In this document: one piece after another, positions 50,953 through 59,857 of the stretch
How positions within the stretch are numbered: the stretch's first letter is position 1
Layout: every line of letters starts with the position of its first letter
NCBI RefSeq assembly: GCF_016820555.1
Contig: NZ_JADHDW010000006.1
Location: 94,324 to 158,323, forward strand
DNA from: Bacillus sp. REN10
GTDB lineage: Bacteria > Bacillota > Bacilli > Bacillales > Domibacillaceae
Reading direction: 5' to 3'
DNA length: 64,000 nucleotides
Notes under the pieces: model-generated
The model's input: only the letters and a program-made list of their open reading frames with translations
Told to the model about the DNA's origin: nothing
Databases searched by the model: none
Position numbers and translations under genes: made by a program

Positions 50953-52470
50953 TTATTTTTTTGCTTTTTTCTTCACGATCGATAACAACTGGCGGAAGCC
51001 TTCTTTATAGAAGATGAACAAACCAATGGCGTAGAATACGACACCGAGCGGCACGATGATCATCAACTGCCAAAGAGAATAAAGTTCAGAAATCGGCATG
51101 TACAACTTTAACAAATAGAGCGGTACGATCATAAATGCCGTCACAAACGTTACTCGCACAACTAAGCCCAATAGCCTTGTCACTTCTTTTTTCTCAAAGT
51201 CTTTATACACGAAAATGGTGCTTACGACTAAATAGTAAATCGATACGAATGAACTTGTTAGAGCGAGGCCAGGATAGCCGAACGGCTCAACAAACAGCCA
51301 GTTCAAAAATACATTCAGCGCAATCGTGGTGACACTGATGCGGAAAATAATATTCGTTTTCCCTTGGGCATACATTGATTTCGAAACAATGTACTGCAGC
51401 CCTTGGGTGACAATCGTCGGCAAATAATATACAAGCGCTAAATACGTATGGTGCGTATCACTTGCAGTAAATTTCCCGCGTTCGAAAATGAAGGAAATCG
51501 CTTCTTCTCCGACGAGGAATAACCCAGCTGCAATTGGCGCTAGTGTTAGCAGCGACACTTGCATGCCCATGAAAAAAGTATCTTGGAACTTTTTCTGATG
51601 ATTCACTTGCTCGGATAATAAAGTGAAAATGACGACGGCAATCGTTGTTCCATAAATCGTATGCGGAATGCTCGTAATTAAACTCGAATTATTTAAATAA
51701 GTAACCGCGCCCGGAATCGTACTTGATGCAAACGATTTATTGACAAACATATTGATTTGCCCAACCCCGGCATTTAACAGCGCAGGAACGAGCAGCACAA
51801 GAAAAGAACGGCGAAATTCCTGTTCCACCGTAAGTGTTGGGCTCCAGCGGTATCCTTTTTTCAACAAGAAAAATAGCTGGATGCCGATCCCAACGAGCGT
51901 CCCGAAAATGAACCCGTATGCCAAGCTGTTAATGCCCCATTGATCGGAAAATAATAAGGCAAAAACGGCCCCCATCAACGTAGCGGACAACTTCGACATT
52001 TGCGATGGGACAAAAATTCGCTGTGCCTGCAAATAGGAGTCTAAAATCCCATTCAAGGCAATCGCGCTCATAAATAAGAAGAAAAATCGAGTAATTTCAA
52101 TCGTCACTTCCGCTGTCAATCCAGTGATTTTCGGATAAATAAGCGGTACAAACCAAGGGCTAAGCAGCCATCCTAACACGGAAATCGCTAAAAAAATCAC
52201 GACCGTCGCGTTCATGACCCCGTTCGCATTGCGCTCCGTGGCCTCTGGTGCTTCCTTTTTCTGTTTGACATACATCGGCAAAAAGACATTGTTAAATCCG
52301 CCGGAAATAATGGCAATCACTAACGTAATAAACGAAAACGCCAATAAATATCCATCTGTATAACTGGTCGCTCCAAACTTACTTGCAATAATACTTTCCC
52401 TTAAAAAGCCCGAAAGCTTCACAACAAGCGAAAGCGCTACAAGCCAAAGAGCCGTCTTCTTTAATGACAC
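50953..52470 (-). CDS. MurJ/MviN-family lipid-linked oligosaccharide flippase
   Basis: 505 aa integral membrane protein with 13-14 predicted helices and the MOP-superfamily signatures KLSGFLRESIIASKFGATSYTD near the N terminus and FERGKFTASDT near 330. It may flip lipid II or, given its place beside wall-polymer genes, another undecaprenyl-linked precursor. The GTG is chosen for its GAGGTGG SD; an ATG six codons upstream precedes the SD. Confidence 0.88.
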   Translation of the reverse strand: MSLKKTALWLVALSLVVKLSGFLRESIIASKFGATSYTDGYLLAFSFITLVIAIISGGFNNVFLPMYVKQKKEAPEATERNANGVMNATVVIFLAISVLGWLLSPWFVPLIYPKITGLTAEVTIEITRFFFLFMSAIALNGILDSYLQAQRIFVPSQMSKLSATLMGAVFALLFSDQWGINSLAYGFIFGTLVGIGIQLFFLLKKGYRWSPTLTVEQEFRRSFLVLLVPALLNAGVGQINMFVNKSFASSTIPGAVTYLNNSSLITSIPHTIYGTTIAVVIFTLLSEQVNHQKKFQDTFFMGMQVSLLTLAPIAAGLFLVGEEAISFIFERGKFTASDTHHTYLALVYYLPTIVTQGLQYIVSKSMYAQGKTNIIFRISVTTIALNVFLNWLFVEPFGYPGLALTSSFVSIYYLVVSTIFVYKDFEKKEVTRLLGLVVRVTFVTAFMIVPLYLLKLYMPISELYSLWQLMIIVPLGVVFYAIGLFIFYKEGFRQLLSIVKKKAKK

Positions 52471-52578
52471 GAACTCCACCTCATTCAAAATTTCAATCTA
52501 ACTAATAATAACATAAACGTTGCAAAGGAATATTGTCAGACGATGTAGAAATATTTCCTTATAGAGAGGAGTGAAAAT

Positions 52579-53541
52579 GTGTTAGTAAAAGAACGAACAA
52601 TCCCACTCACGCTATCGATGTTAGAAGCGTTGAAGCGCAATTTACCTAAGCACCATGTGAAACAACGGATCATTGAGGACGAATTAGCGAAAAGCCGAGC
52701 CGGATACTGCGGCGAGCAATCCATCGACTACTATTTATCGTTTCTCCCCGATGACCACCTCATCCTCCACAATGTGCGGCTTTCAAGCGGCGATTACTTT
52801 TTCCAGATCGACACCCTCCTTATTTGTCCCAACATCATCGTCATCCTCGAAGTGAAAAACATCGCAGGCATGCTGTTCTTTGACGAAACCTTTCATCAAC
52901 TGATCCGCACGATAGAGGAAAAAGAAGAAGCCTTCCCCGACCCGATTTTACAAGTCCAACGGCAACAACGACAGCTCGAAGCGTGGTTCACCCACCACAA
53001 ATGTCCTGCGATTCCCATCGTTCCATTCGTCGTCATCAGCAATCCCAACGCGATCATTAAAAATAAGCGCACCGACAAACTAGTCCATCAAACCGTCATC
53101 CATGCCAGCGCCATTCCATTGAAATTCGATGACCTTCATGCCACGTACACACATCAGCTACTTTCACTAAAAGAAATGAAAAAAATATCCCAGCTACTGA
53201 TCAAACATCACCAGCCCCATCGACCTGACCTCCTGCGCCAACTGCAAATTTCTGAAAACGAGTTGCTAACAGGAGCCAAATGTGAAAAATGCGACCATCA
53301 GCCGATGCAACGAAAAACCGGTACATGGTACTGCCCTCGCTGTCAACATGAATCGAGCGATGCCCACATTTCAGCACTCGCCGACTACGCTTTATTGTAT
53401 GGCCCAACGATTACCAATAAACAATTTCGCAACTATTTTCATATTCAGTCATCCGGTGTGGCCAAACGTCTACTTGGGGCAATGAACTTGCCACAAAGCG
53501 GCGATCGCCGAAACCGAATGTATCACCTTCCATTCAAATAA
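52579..53541 (+). CDS. NERD-domain protein with C-terminal zinc ribbon
   Basis: 320 aa. NERD (nuclease-related) domain (about 40-160) with GEQSIDYYL, QIDTLLI and ILEVKN, the latter two carrying the Asp and ExK residues of the restriction-endonuclease-like core. A four-Cys zinc ribbon follows: Cys235, Cys238, Cys252, Cys255, then a small C-terminal helical end. The family suggests DNA processing; no direct evidence of role. GTG start with GAGGAG. It stands alone between convergently and divergently read neighbours. Confidence 0.85.
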   Translation: MLVKERTIPLTLSMLEALKRNLPKHHVKQRIIEDELAKSRAGYCGEQSIDYYLSFLPDDHLILHNVRLSSGDYFFQIDTLLICPNIIVILEVKNIAGMLFFDETFHQLIRTIEEKEEAFPDPILQVQRQQRQLEAWFTHHKCPAIPIVPFVVISNPNAIIKNKRTDKLVHQTVIHASAIPLKFDDLHATYTHQLLSLKEMKKISQLLIKHHQPHRPDLLRQLQISENELLTGAKCEKCDHQPMQRKTGTWYCPRCQHESSDAHISALADYALLYGPTITNKQFRNYFHIQSSGVAKRLLGAMNLPQSGDRRNRMYHLPFK

Positions 53542-53571
53542 ACCGAATCCTCCTGGGTTCGGTTTATTTTT
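53541..53571 (+). terminator. Intrinsic terminator of the NERD gene
   Basis: AACCGAA pairs with TTCGGTT, then TATTTTT. Confidence 0.8.
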
Positions 53572-53586
53572 GTGGGTTGGGGGATG

Positions 53587-53691
53587 GAATCAGTCGGAAA
53601 AAGGAGGAAATCAGTTGGGATTTCGCTTGAATCGGTCGGAAATTGCCCACAATCGGTCGCCAATCCCGCTCAATCAGTCGCCTCCCGTTTC
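53587..53691 (+). repeat. 21-bp repeat array D (four to five units)
   Basis: Units start at 53587, 53608, 53629, 53650 and 53671, exactly 21 bp apart. Core (G/A/C)AATC(A/G)GTCG. It begins 15 bp after the NERD terminator and ends about 10 bp from the minus-strand terminator of the next gene. Confidence 0.88.
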
Positions 53692-53700
53692 CCCACTCCC

Positions 53701-53733
53701 AACAAAAAACCACCCCGCCCAAAGGCAAGGTGG
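53701..53733 (-). terminator. Intrinsic terminator of the GT4 gene (minus strand)
   Basis: On the minus strand ACCACCTTGCC pairs with GGCGGGGTGGT (G-U pairs), then six T. Confidence 0.8.
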
Positions 53734-53738
53734 TCCAC

Positions 53739-54908
53739 TCACTCCACAGCCCGCATATAAATCTCTTCATATTTCTCGGCTGCAGAGAGGTGAGAGTATT
53801 CGTCTTCAATTTTCTGGCGCGCGCGGTCGGCGAACACTTGAGCTTTCGCTGGGTCATCCAATAACTCGATCATTGCAGCGGATAGCTCTTCGACATTTTT
53901 CTCTTCCGTCAATAGTCCGTCGACGTTGTGATCGACGATTTCTTTCAGTCCACCGACAGCACAAGCGATCAGCGGAGAGCCGGAGCCCATTGCTTCCAAG
54001 GCGGAAATCGAAGTCGCTTCTTCTACGCCTGCAGAATGCACGCTCGGCACAAGGACCACATCCGCCAACGCATAAAACTCTTTAATGACGTCATGCGGAA
54101 TCGCGCCCAACAGACGCACGCTACTTTCAAGCTTATGCTCGGCAATCAGGCGTTTCATTTCGTCCATCGCTTCGCCTGTACCCGCATAAATCAACTGGGC
54201 GTTCGGATACTTCTCCAACACGGCCGGCAGTGATAAAATCGGATAGATGACGCCGTTTTTCTTCGTTAAGCGGCGCGGAACGAAAAACACCGGAACATCG
54301 ACATCGACGCCATGCTTTTGGCGGAATTCCGCTTTTCTTTCTTTCTCCGGACGGAAATCATCGACATTAATGAAGTTGCGGATCGCCGTACCCGTAATCC
54401 CTGCTTCACGCTGCACATATTCTTTAATGCGCGTATCCACCGTAATAATCGCGCGCGTGCTGCGGTAAGCTTTCACTTCTTCTTCCATTAAAAATTTCTC
54501 TTCCGGACTATCCTTTAAAATATTTCCGGCACTCAACGCCTCATATGTTAAATAACCGTGCACTGTAGAGACAACCGGCATCCCTGCATCAAGAGCCGCA
54601 AACGTTGCATACACTTCCTGCGCATTCACGACATCATAATTTTTATGCTTCACTGCTTCCATTAGCTTTTGCAGCATTTTTTTGCGCGTCTGCAAGCCGT
54701 ACACAAAGCCTTTGCCCTTCGACAACTTATTCATTAAAAAGCCGGGGCCGCGCACTTTCATATTTTGCTGTAATTCAGGAATGTCACTAAATGATAAAAT
54801 ATCCACTTCATGACCGCGCGCTTCCAATCCCGCTTTCAACGTCGCCACATGAGTCGACAGCCCGCCCGTATGCGGATAGTGGTACACAGTCGCAAGTAAA
54901 ATCTTCAT
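53739..54908 (-). CDS. GT4-family glycosyltransferase (cell-surface polymer)
   Basis: 389 aa, GT-B fold. N-terminal acceptor domain with HYPHTGGLSTHV, C-terminal nucleotide-sugar domain with FVPRRLTKKNGV and the EX7E motif in EEATSISALEAMGSGSP. Retaining enzyme by family; donor and acceptor unknown. It follows csaB by 16 nt on the same strand, so it likely acts in the pyruvylated secondary-wall-polymer pathway. Confidence 0.88.
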   Translation of the reverse strand: MKILLATVYHYPHTGGLSTHVATLKAGLEARGHEVDILSFSDIPELQQNMKVRGPGFLMNKLSKGKGFVYGLQTRKKMLQKLMEAVKHKNYDVVNAQEVYATFAALDAGMPVVSTVHGYLTYEALSAGNILKDSPEEKFLMEEEVKAYRSTRAIITVDTRIKEYVQREAGITGTAIRNFINVDDFRPEKERKAEFRQKHGVDVDVPVFFVPRRLTKKNGVIYPILSLPAVLEKYPNAQLIYAGTGEAMDEMKRLIAEHKLESSVRLLGAIPHDVIKEFYALADVVLVPSVHSAGVEEATSISALEAMGSGSPLIACAVGGLKEIVDHNVDGLLTEEKNVEELSAAMIELLDDPAKAQVFADRARQKIEDEYSHLSAAEKYEEIYMRAVE

Positions 54909-54924
54909 TCGAAAAACCCTCCCC

Positions 54925-56031
54925 TTACATAAACTTTTTCTTTAATAGTTCAATATTTTCTAAGGCATCCCGACGCATGCTCGCAGCATTGTCATCGACC
55001 ACTTCACTCAATTCCTCACGGCGAGCGAGCACCTTGCGCGCATTCACCTTCAACTTCTCCGCATCGAACTCTTCTAAGCGGAACGAATACTCCCACATGC
55101 CCGAACGCTTTAATAAGCTTTCGACCTTCTTATCATAGCTGATGCCGATATGAGGCACAGCCGTCAAGGCAGAGAAAATTAACGAATGCAGGCGCAAGCC
55201 GATCGTCATCTCGCATTCGCCAATAAAATTCAAATACTGATTCGGCGTGAAATCTCCCGCCAGTAAATGACAAGCCTCCGCTTGTTTCATCAAGCTCATC
55301 ACACGCTGAGACGCATTGACATCATGATGGCCTTCCATCGGCACAAACACCGGAGTGATCCCTTCTGTTGCGATCAACTCATCGAGCGCATCGGCCAATT
55401 TTTCATAATAATCATCATGCTCAAACCACGGGCGCACCGACACCGCAACGAGCTTCTCCTCACCTGTTAAAGACAAGCTCTTCATGCACGCATCGTCTTC
55501 TTTCTTCTGAAAAGCAAACACAATATCCGCCGTAACGACCGTTTCTGGACGAGTGACGCCTAACTGGTGCAAATAATCTTTCGAATACTGATCACGCACC
55601 GTCACAAAATCAGCCCGATTGGCGAAAACCTTCATTAATATCTTGCCCCAAGTCGAAGTGACCGGCCCGATACCTTGCGAGAAGAACATCACTCTCGCCC
55701 CGCACAACTTCGCTAAAAAGGCAATCAGCAAATAATAAGGAAGGGGACCGAACAAAAACTTCGTTGGATATGTATCTTGAAGCAGTCCGCCGCCGCCACT
55801 AATTAACACATCCGCTTGGCGAAGCGCTTTCACCTTCTCCTTATTCTGATGGCGCCAGCCGCGGTAAACGGTTTTCACTTGATGCTCCTTCGCCGTCTGT
55901 TCCGGCGACAAAGAAAACACCGTAATATCTACATCATCGATTTCATTTCGTAAATTATCTACAATCGCTTCAAGGATCGCTTCATCCCCAGTATTGCCTA
56001 AACCATAAAATCCTGAAATGACAACTTTCAA
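54925..56031 (-). CDS. csaB: Polysaccharide pyruvyl transferase CsaB
   Basis: Transfers pyruvate from PEP to a ManNAc residue of the secondary wall polymer, creating the ketal that SLH domains bind. 368 aa with GFYGLGNTGDEAIL at the N terminus, a GGGGLLQD loop near 80 and the family C-terminal segment GLRLHSLIFSALTAVP. The start is the second of two TTG codons, 8 nt after GAGGAGG, giving MKVVISGFYG as in other CsaB; an ATG farther upstream covers the SD. Explains the many SLH proteins in this window. Confidence 0.93.
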   Translation of the reverse strand: MKVVISGFYGLGNTGDEAILEAIVDNLRNEIDDVDITVFSLSPEQTAKEHQVKTVYRGWRHQNKEKVKALRQADVLISGGGGLLQDTYPTKFLFGPLPYYLLIAFLAKLCGARVMFFSQGIGPVTSTWGKILMKVFANRADFVTVRDQYSKDYLHQLGVTRPETVVTADIVFAFQKKEDDACMKSLSLTGEEKLVAVSVRPWFEHDDYYEKLADALDELIATEGITPVFVPMEGHHDVNASQRVMSLMKQAEACHLLAGDFTPNQYLNFIGECEMTIGLRLHSLIFSALTAVPHIGISYDKKVESLLKRSGMWEYSFRLEEFDAEKLKVNARKVLARREELSEVVDDNAASMRRDALENIELLKKKFM

Positions 56032-56199
56032 CAAGTTAGCCTCCTCGTCAGTCAAATACGCTTAAAAAGCTAAACTTCATTTTAACATTTCATCCACCCA
56101 CATTCAACGAAATTAGTGCAAGGCGCCAGTGAATTTGCTATACTATGTTAAGTTATTAATTTCAACTCATACGAGTCGTATTAGAAAGGATTTTTTGCC

Positions 56200-57498
56200 A
56201 TGCAGAAGATTTGTGTAATTGGTTTAGGATATATTGGATTGCCAACTGCAGCTGTTTTCGCTCGCGCTGGCTTTGATATTGTTGGAGTAGATGTAAACAA
56301 ACAAGTCGTCGAAAGATTAAATAAAGGTGAGATTATTATCGAGGAGGTTGGCCTTCCGGAAGTCGTGAAAGAAGTCGTTGATGCGGGTAAACTGCGCGCA
56401 TCACTAGAGCCGGAAGCAGCGGATGTCTTTATCATCTCCGTGCCAACGCCGATTCATGAGGACTGCACAGCGAATGTCGAGTACGTCAAAAGCGCGACAA
56501 AAGCCGTCGTGCCTCATTTACAAAAAGGAAATGTGATCATCGTCGAATCCACGATCCCGCCGCGGACGATGGATGACGTCGTGGCGCCGATCATTCGAGA
56601 AGCGGGCTTTGATCCGGAGAAAGATGTGTACTTAGCGCATTGCCCAGAGCGTGTGCTGCCAGGCCGTATTTTAATCGAGCTTGTGGAAAATACACGCATC
56701 GTCGGCGGTTTAACGAAAGAAGCAACGACAAAAGCAGCCGATGTGTACCGTCAAGTCGTCACAGGTGAGGTGCTTGAAACGGAAGCTGTGACAGCGGAAA
56801 TGTCGAAGCTGATGGAAAATACATTCCGAGATGTCAACATTGCGTTAGCGAATGAACTAGCGAAAATTGCCGCTCGTCTTGGCGTCGATGCTCATAAAGT
56901 GATTGAGCTTGCCAACCGCCATCCGCGCGTCAACATTCACCAGCCAGGCCCAGGTGTCGGCGGTCACTGCTTAGCGGTCGACCCGTACTTCATCGTCGAA
57001 AAAGCACCGGAAGAAGCGCTGATGATTCAACTGTCACGCGACATTAACAACTCAATGCCTGACTTTGTCATCGAGCAAATCTTAAAGTTAACAGCTGAAC
57101 TACCGACGCCAAAAATTGCGTTATTTGGCCTTACCTATAAAGGAAACATTGACGATGTTCGCGAAAGCCCAGCGATTGAAATCGTGGAAAAAGTGATGGC
57201 GAACCCGCGCTTTGATGTGCGCGTTCACGATCCCCATGTGCGTGATGAACAAGTGCCATTTGCGCTCTCTTCTTTTGAAGAAGCCATTGCGGATGCGAAC
57301 CTTATCGTCATCTTAACGGATCATCATGAGTTCAAAGCATTAGAGGCACAAACGTTGATCGCCAAGATGGAAACAGCGGTCATCTTTGATACGAAGAACT
57401 GCTCAAACCTTGAACAGGAAGCGGCTCTTACCGTGCACCGCATTGGCGACTTAACGAATTTGAAAGCGATCCAAGTGAATAAACCAATAAACAACTAG
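56200..57498 (+). CDS. wecC: UDP-N-acetyl-D-mannosamine dehydrogenase
   Basis: Oxidises UDP-ManNAc to UDP-ManNAcA with NAD. 432 aa, UDP-sugar 6-dehydrogenase family: NAD loop GLGYIG (8-13), catalytic Cys257 in GVGGHCLAVDPYF, and LTYKGNIDDVRESPA in the UDP-binding domain. WecC rather than UDP-glucose dehydrogenase by these motifs. AAAGGA SD. Divergent from csaB; followed at once by the TagA-type gene. Confidence 0.9.
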   Translation: MQKICVIGLGYIGLPTAAVFARAGFDIVGVDVNKQVVERLNKGEIIIEEVGLPEVVKEVVDAGKLRASLEPEAADVFIISVPTPIHEDCTANVEYVKSATKAVVPHLQKGNVIIVESTIPPRTMDDVVAPIIREAGFDPEKDVYLAHCPERVLPGRILIELVENTRIVGGLTKEATTKAADVYRQVVTGEVLETEAVTAEMSKLMENTFRDVNIALANELAKIAARLGVDAHKVIELANRHPRVNIHQPGPGVGGHCLAVDPYFIVEKAPEEALMIQLSRDINNSMPDFVIEQILKLTAELPTPKIALFGLTYKGNIDDVRESPAIEIVEKVMANPRFDVRVHDPHVRDEQVPFALSSFEEAIADANLIVILTDHHEFKALEAQTLIAKMETAVIFDTKNCSNLEQEAALTVHRIGDLTNLKAIQVNKPINN

Positions 57499-57508
57499 GG
57501 TGTTCCAA

Positions 57509-58225
57509 ATGGAGAAAGAACAATATTTAGGCGTAGCGGTTTCCCCGTATACGTACGACGAAATTATTGATGACGTCAAAGGAAGAATGGCAGAAGGGCT
57601 ACAGTCTACCGTCATAGCCGTCAATCCAGAGAAAGTCATCACTGCCGGACGTGATCCGCTCGTGAAAGAACTGATCAACGAGTCCACGTACCAAATTCCC
57701 GACGGCATCGGCATGATCATTGCTTCGAAGCTGAAAAATGGTGACATTCGCGAGCGTGTCACTGGTGTTGATATGATGGGGCGCTTACTCCAGTTCGCCG
57801 CACAAGAAGGGCATGGTGTCTTCTTTTACGGAGCGAAAGAAGAAGTCGTGCGCGCCGCGAAGGAAAAGCTCGAAGCGTCGATTCCGAACCTTCACGTCGC
57901 TGGGTATGAAAATGGCTACGTGCAAGATCAGGATGCACTCGTTCAAAAAATTAACGAATCGAAAGCCGCGCTTCTATTTGTCGCACTCGGCAGCCCGCGA
58001 CAAGAACTGTGGATTCGCGAAAATATGCCGAAGCTTCCTTGCGTGAAAGTATTCCAAGGCGTCGGTGGCAGCTTCGATGTCTATTCTGGAAAAGTGAAGC
58101 GGGCTCCAGCCTTTTACCGCAAATTTGGCTTAGAATGGCTCTACCGTTTAATGAAAGAGCCGAAGCGTATCAAACGCCAAATGGCTTTACCGAAATTTCT
58201 GCTCAAAATACTCATCAGCAAATAA
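57509..58225 (+). CDS. tagA: WecG/TagA/CpsF-family N-acetylmannosaminyltransferase
   Basis: Adds ManNAc (or ManNAcA) to GlcNAc-PP-undecaprenol, the second step of wall teichoic acid or secondary polymer synthesis. 238 aa with VNPEKVITA, the TGVDMM segment holding the candidate catalytic Asp, and FVALGSPRQELWI. GT26 family. ATG with AGGGTG; a GTG three codons upstream overlaps that box. Whether the donor is ManNAc or ManNAcA cannot be read from the sequence. Confidence 0.9.
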   Translation: MEKEQYLGVAVSPYTYDEIIDDVKGRMAEGLQSTVIAVNPEKVITAGRDPLVKELINESTYQIPDGIGMIIASKLKNGDIRERVTGVDMMGRLLQFAAQEGHGVFFYGAKEEVVRAAKEKLEASIPNLHVAGYENGYVQDQDALVQKINESKAALLFVALGSPRQELWIRENMPKLPCVKVFQGVGGSFDVYSGKVKRAPAFYRKFGLEWLYRLMKEPKRIKRQMALPKFLLKILISK

Positions 58226-58229
58226 CCTT

Positions 58230-58268
58230 GAAGGGCTTTAAATCGCTATGCGCTTTAAAGCCTTTCTT
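58230..58268 (+). terminator. Possible terminator after the TagA-type gene
   Basis: AAGGGCTTTAAA pairs with TTTAAAGCCTTT (one G-U); only a weak T-rich tail, so partial read-through into the next gene is likely. Confidence 0.55.
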
Positions 58269-58289
58269 CTATATTGGAGGTGCTAGAAC

Positions 58290-59387
58290 ATGAAAGTGCT
58301 TCATTTAATTAGCGGCGGGGAAAAAGGCGGCTCACGCAAACATGTCATCACCCTGCTCGAGCAATTCTCCCCGGAAGAAGTCACGCTCGCTGTCTTTCAA
58401 GAAGGGCAATTATCGCAAGAAGCGAGAGAGAGCTGCATCCGAACGGAATGCTTCCCGCAACGATCTCGCTACGACTTATCCGTCTTGAACAAACTGGCAA
58501 GCTTCATTCAACAAGAACGCTTTGACATTTTACATACCCACGGCCCGCGTGCCAATCTCTTTGGCATTTATTTAAAAAAGAAAACCGGCATCCGCTGGGT
58601 GACCACTGTCCATAGTGATCCGTCGCTCGATTTTGTGAAATCGGGCCTTAAAGGAAAGATTTTCACTTCATTAAGCATGTACGCCGTGAAACAAATGGAC
58701 GGCTACTTTGCCGTATCGGAGCGCTTTAAGCAAAACTTAATGAAGCTTGGCATTAACGGGGAGAAAATTCAAACCGTCTACAATGGCATCCAATTTACCG
58801 AGGAAACAGCGACTCCTTTTCCGCGCAGCGAATGGGGCCTCACCGATCAAGACTTTGTAATGGCGATGGTCGCGCGCCTTCATCCGATTAAAGGGCATAC
58901 AGTCGTGTTTGAGGCGATGACTGCCTTTTCCGAAGAGGAGCGGCCTCACTTGCTGCTCGTCGGGGACGGCCCGATTGAAGACGAGCTTATTAATGAAGTA
59001 ACTCGTCGCAAGCTTGACCGCCACGTCCATTTTCTTGGCTTCCGCAAAGACGTTGACCATATTTATGCCGCCTCAGACTTAGCTCTGCTTGCTTCTTATA
59101 GCGAAAGCTTTCCGCTCGCTTTATTAGAAGCGGCCAATCAGCACGTGCCGATCATCACAACCGATGTCGGTGGCGTCGGTGAACTGATTGACCACGGACA
59201 AACCGGCTGGATCGTGCCAACGAAAGACGCCAAAGCGTATGAACAAGCATTGCGTGAAGCAATCACGCGCGGCGATCAGCTGCGGAAAATGGGCGATCAA
59301 CTATACGATTTCGCTTCCGCCCGCTTCTCCCTTGATCAACTCGCCGAAGCTCATCGTCAGTTGTACACAAAATTAACAAGTATATAG
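58290..59387 (+). CDS. GT4-family glycosyltransferase
   Basis: 365 aa, GT-B fold. N-terminal HLISGGEKGGSRKHV, donor-site MVARLHPIKGH and the EX7E motif in ESFPLALLEAANQHVP. Co-directional with the wecC-tagA pair, 64 nt downstream with its own GGAGGTG SD. Likely extends the secondary wall polymer; sugar specificity unknown. Confidence 0.88.
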   Translation: MKVLHLISGGEKGGSRKHVITLLEQFSPEEVTLAVFQEGQLSQEARESCIRTECFPQRSRYDLSVLNKLASFIQQERFDILHTHGPRANLFGIYLKKKTGIRWVTTVHSDPSLDFVKSGLKGKIFTSLSMYAVKQMDGYFAVSERFKQNLMKLGINGEKIQTVYNGIQFTEETATPFPRSEWGLTDQDFVMAMVARLHPIKGHTVVFEAMTAFSEEERPHLLLVGDGPIEDELINEVTRRKLDRHVHFLGFRKDVDHIYAASDLALLASYSESFPLALLEAANQHVPIITTDVGGVGELIDHGQTGWIVPTKDAKAYEQALREAITRGDQLRKMGDQLYDFASARFSLDQLAEAHRQLYTKLTSI

Positions 59388-59400
59388 GAAAGAACACGTC

Positions 59401-59430
59401 AACCCGAGAGATTACCTCTCGGGTTTTTTT
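59401..59430 (+). terminator. Intrinsic terminator of the glycosyltransferase gene
   Basis: AACCCGAGAG pairs with CTCTCGGGTT, then T tract. Confidence 0.93.
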
Positions 59431-59663
59431 ATGTACATGGGCTAAACTATCCATGAAAATATATCATCTTTTATTAAAAAAGTAGCACTTTGTCCAACAT
59501 TTATATAATTAATCCTTTAATTTCCTAACTTAATAGTTTATAATGAGAAAGCTATTATTTTTTATGGGTATTAAACCATATGTTTCCTAGTAATCATCAA
59601 TGTTTACTAAAGTCTTACAATTGTTACAAATTAGTTGAGAAACGTAAAAGACGGAAAAAAGGG

Positions 59664-59691
59664 TTGAAAAAAAATAGCACTTTGATAGAAT
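59664..59691 (+). promoter_or_regulatory. Candidate sigma-A promoter of the S-layer gene
   Basis: TTGAAA, 16 bp, TAGAAT, followed by a 165-nt leader. The 59431-59857 gap has no gene. It has a direct repeat (TAGCACTTTG at 59482 and 59675), a second TATAAT at 59539, and GATTTCATATTT twice (59745, 59810). Confidence 0.5.
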
Positions 59692-59857
59692 AGTAACTGA
59701 GTTTAATTCTGTTAATTTGTCCAAATGTTACATAGAACTCCACGGATTTCATATTTAGCAGGGGAAACTCTTGTCACATGTTAAGGAACAATTGGCTTTA
59801 TTGCCGATTGATTTCATATTTTAAAAGAAAACTTTACAAAACAGGAGGAACTATTAC

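Noticed and set aside
53572..53760. Open frame encoding seven-residue repeats (ESVGxxx, KSVGxxx, QSVAxxx) across array D
   Set aside because: A 21-bp repeat gives heptads in any open frame. There is no SD, array C has an in-frame stop, and array B shifts frame at its 19-bp unit, so the period is not maintained by coding.
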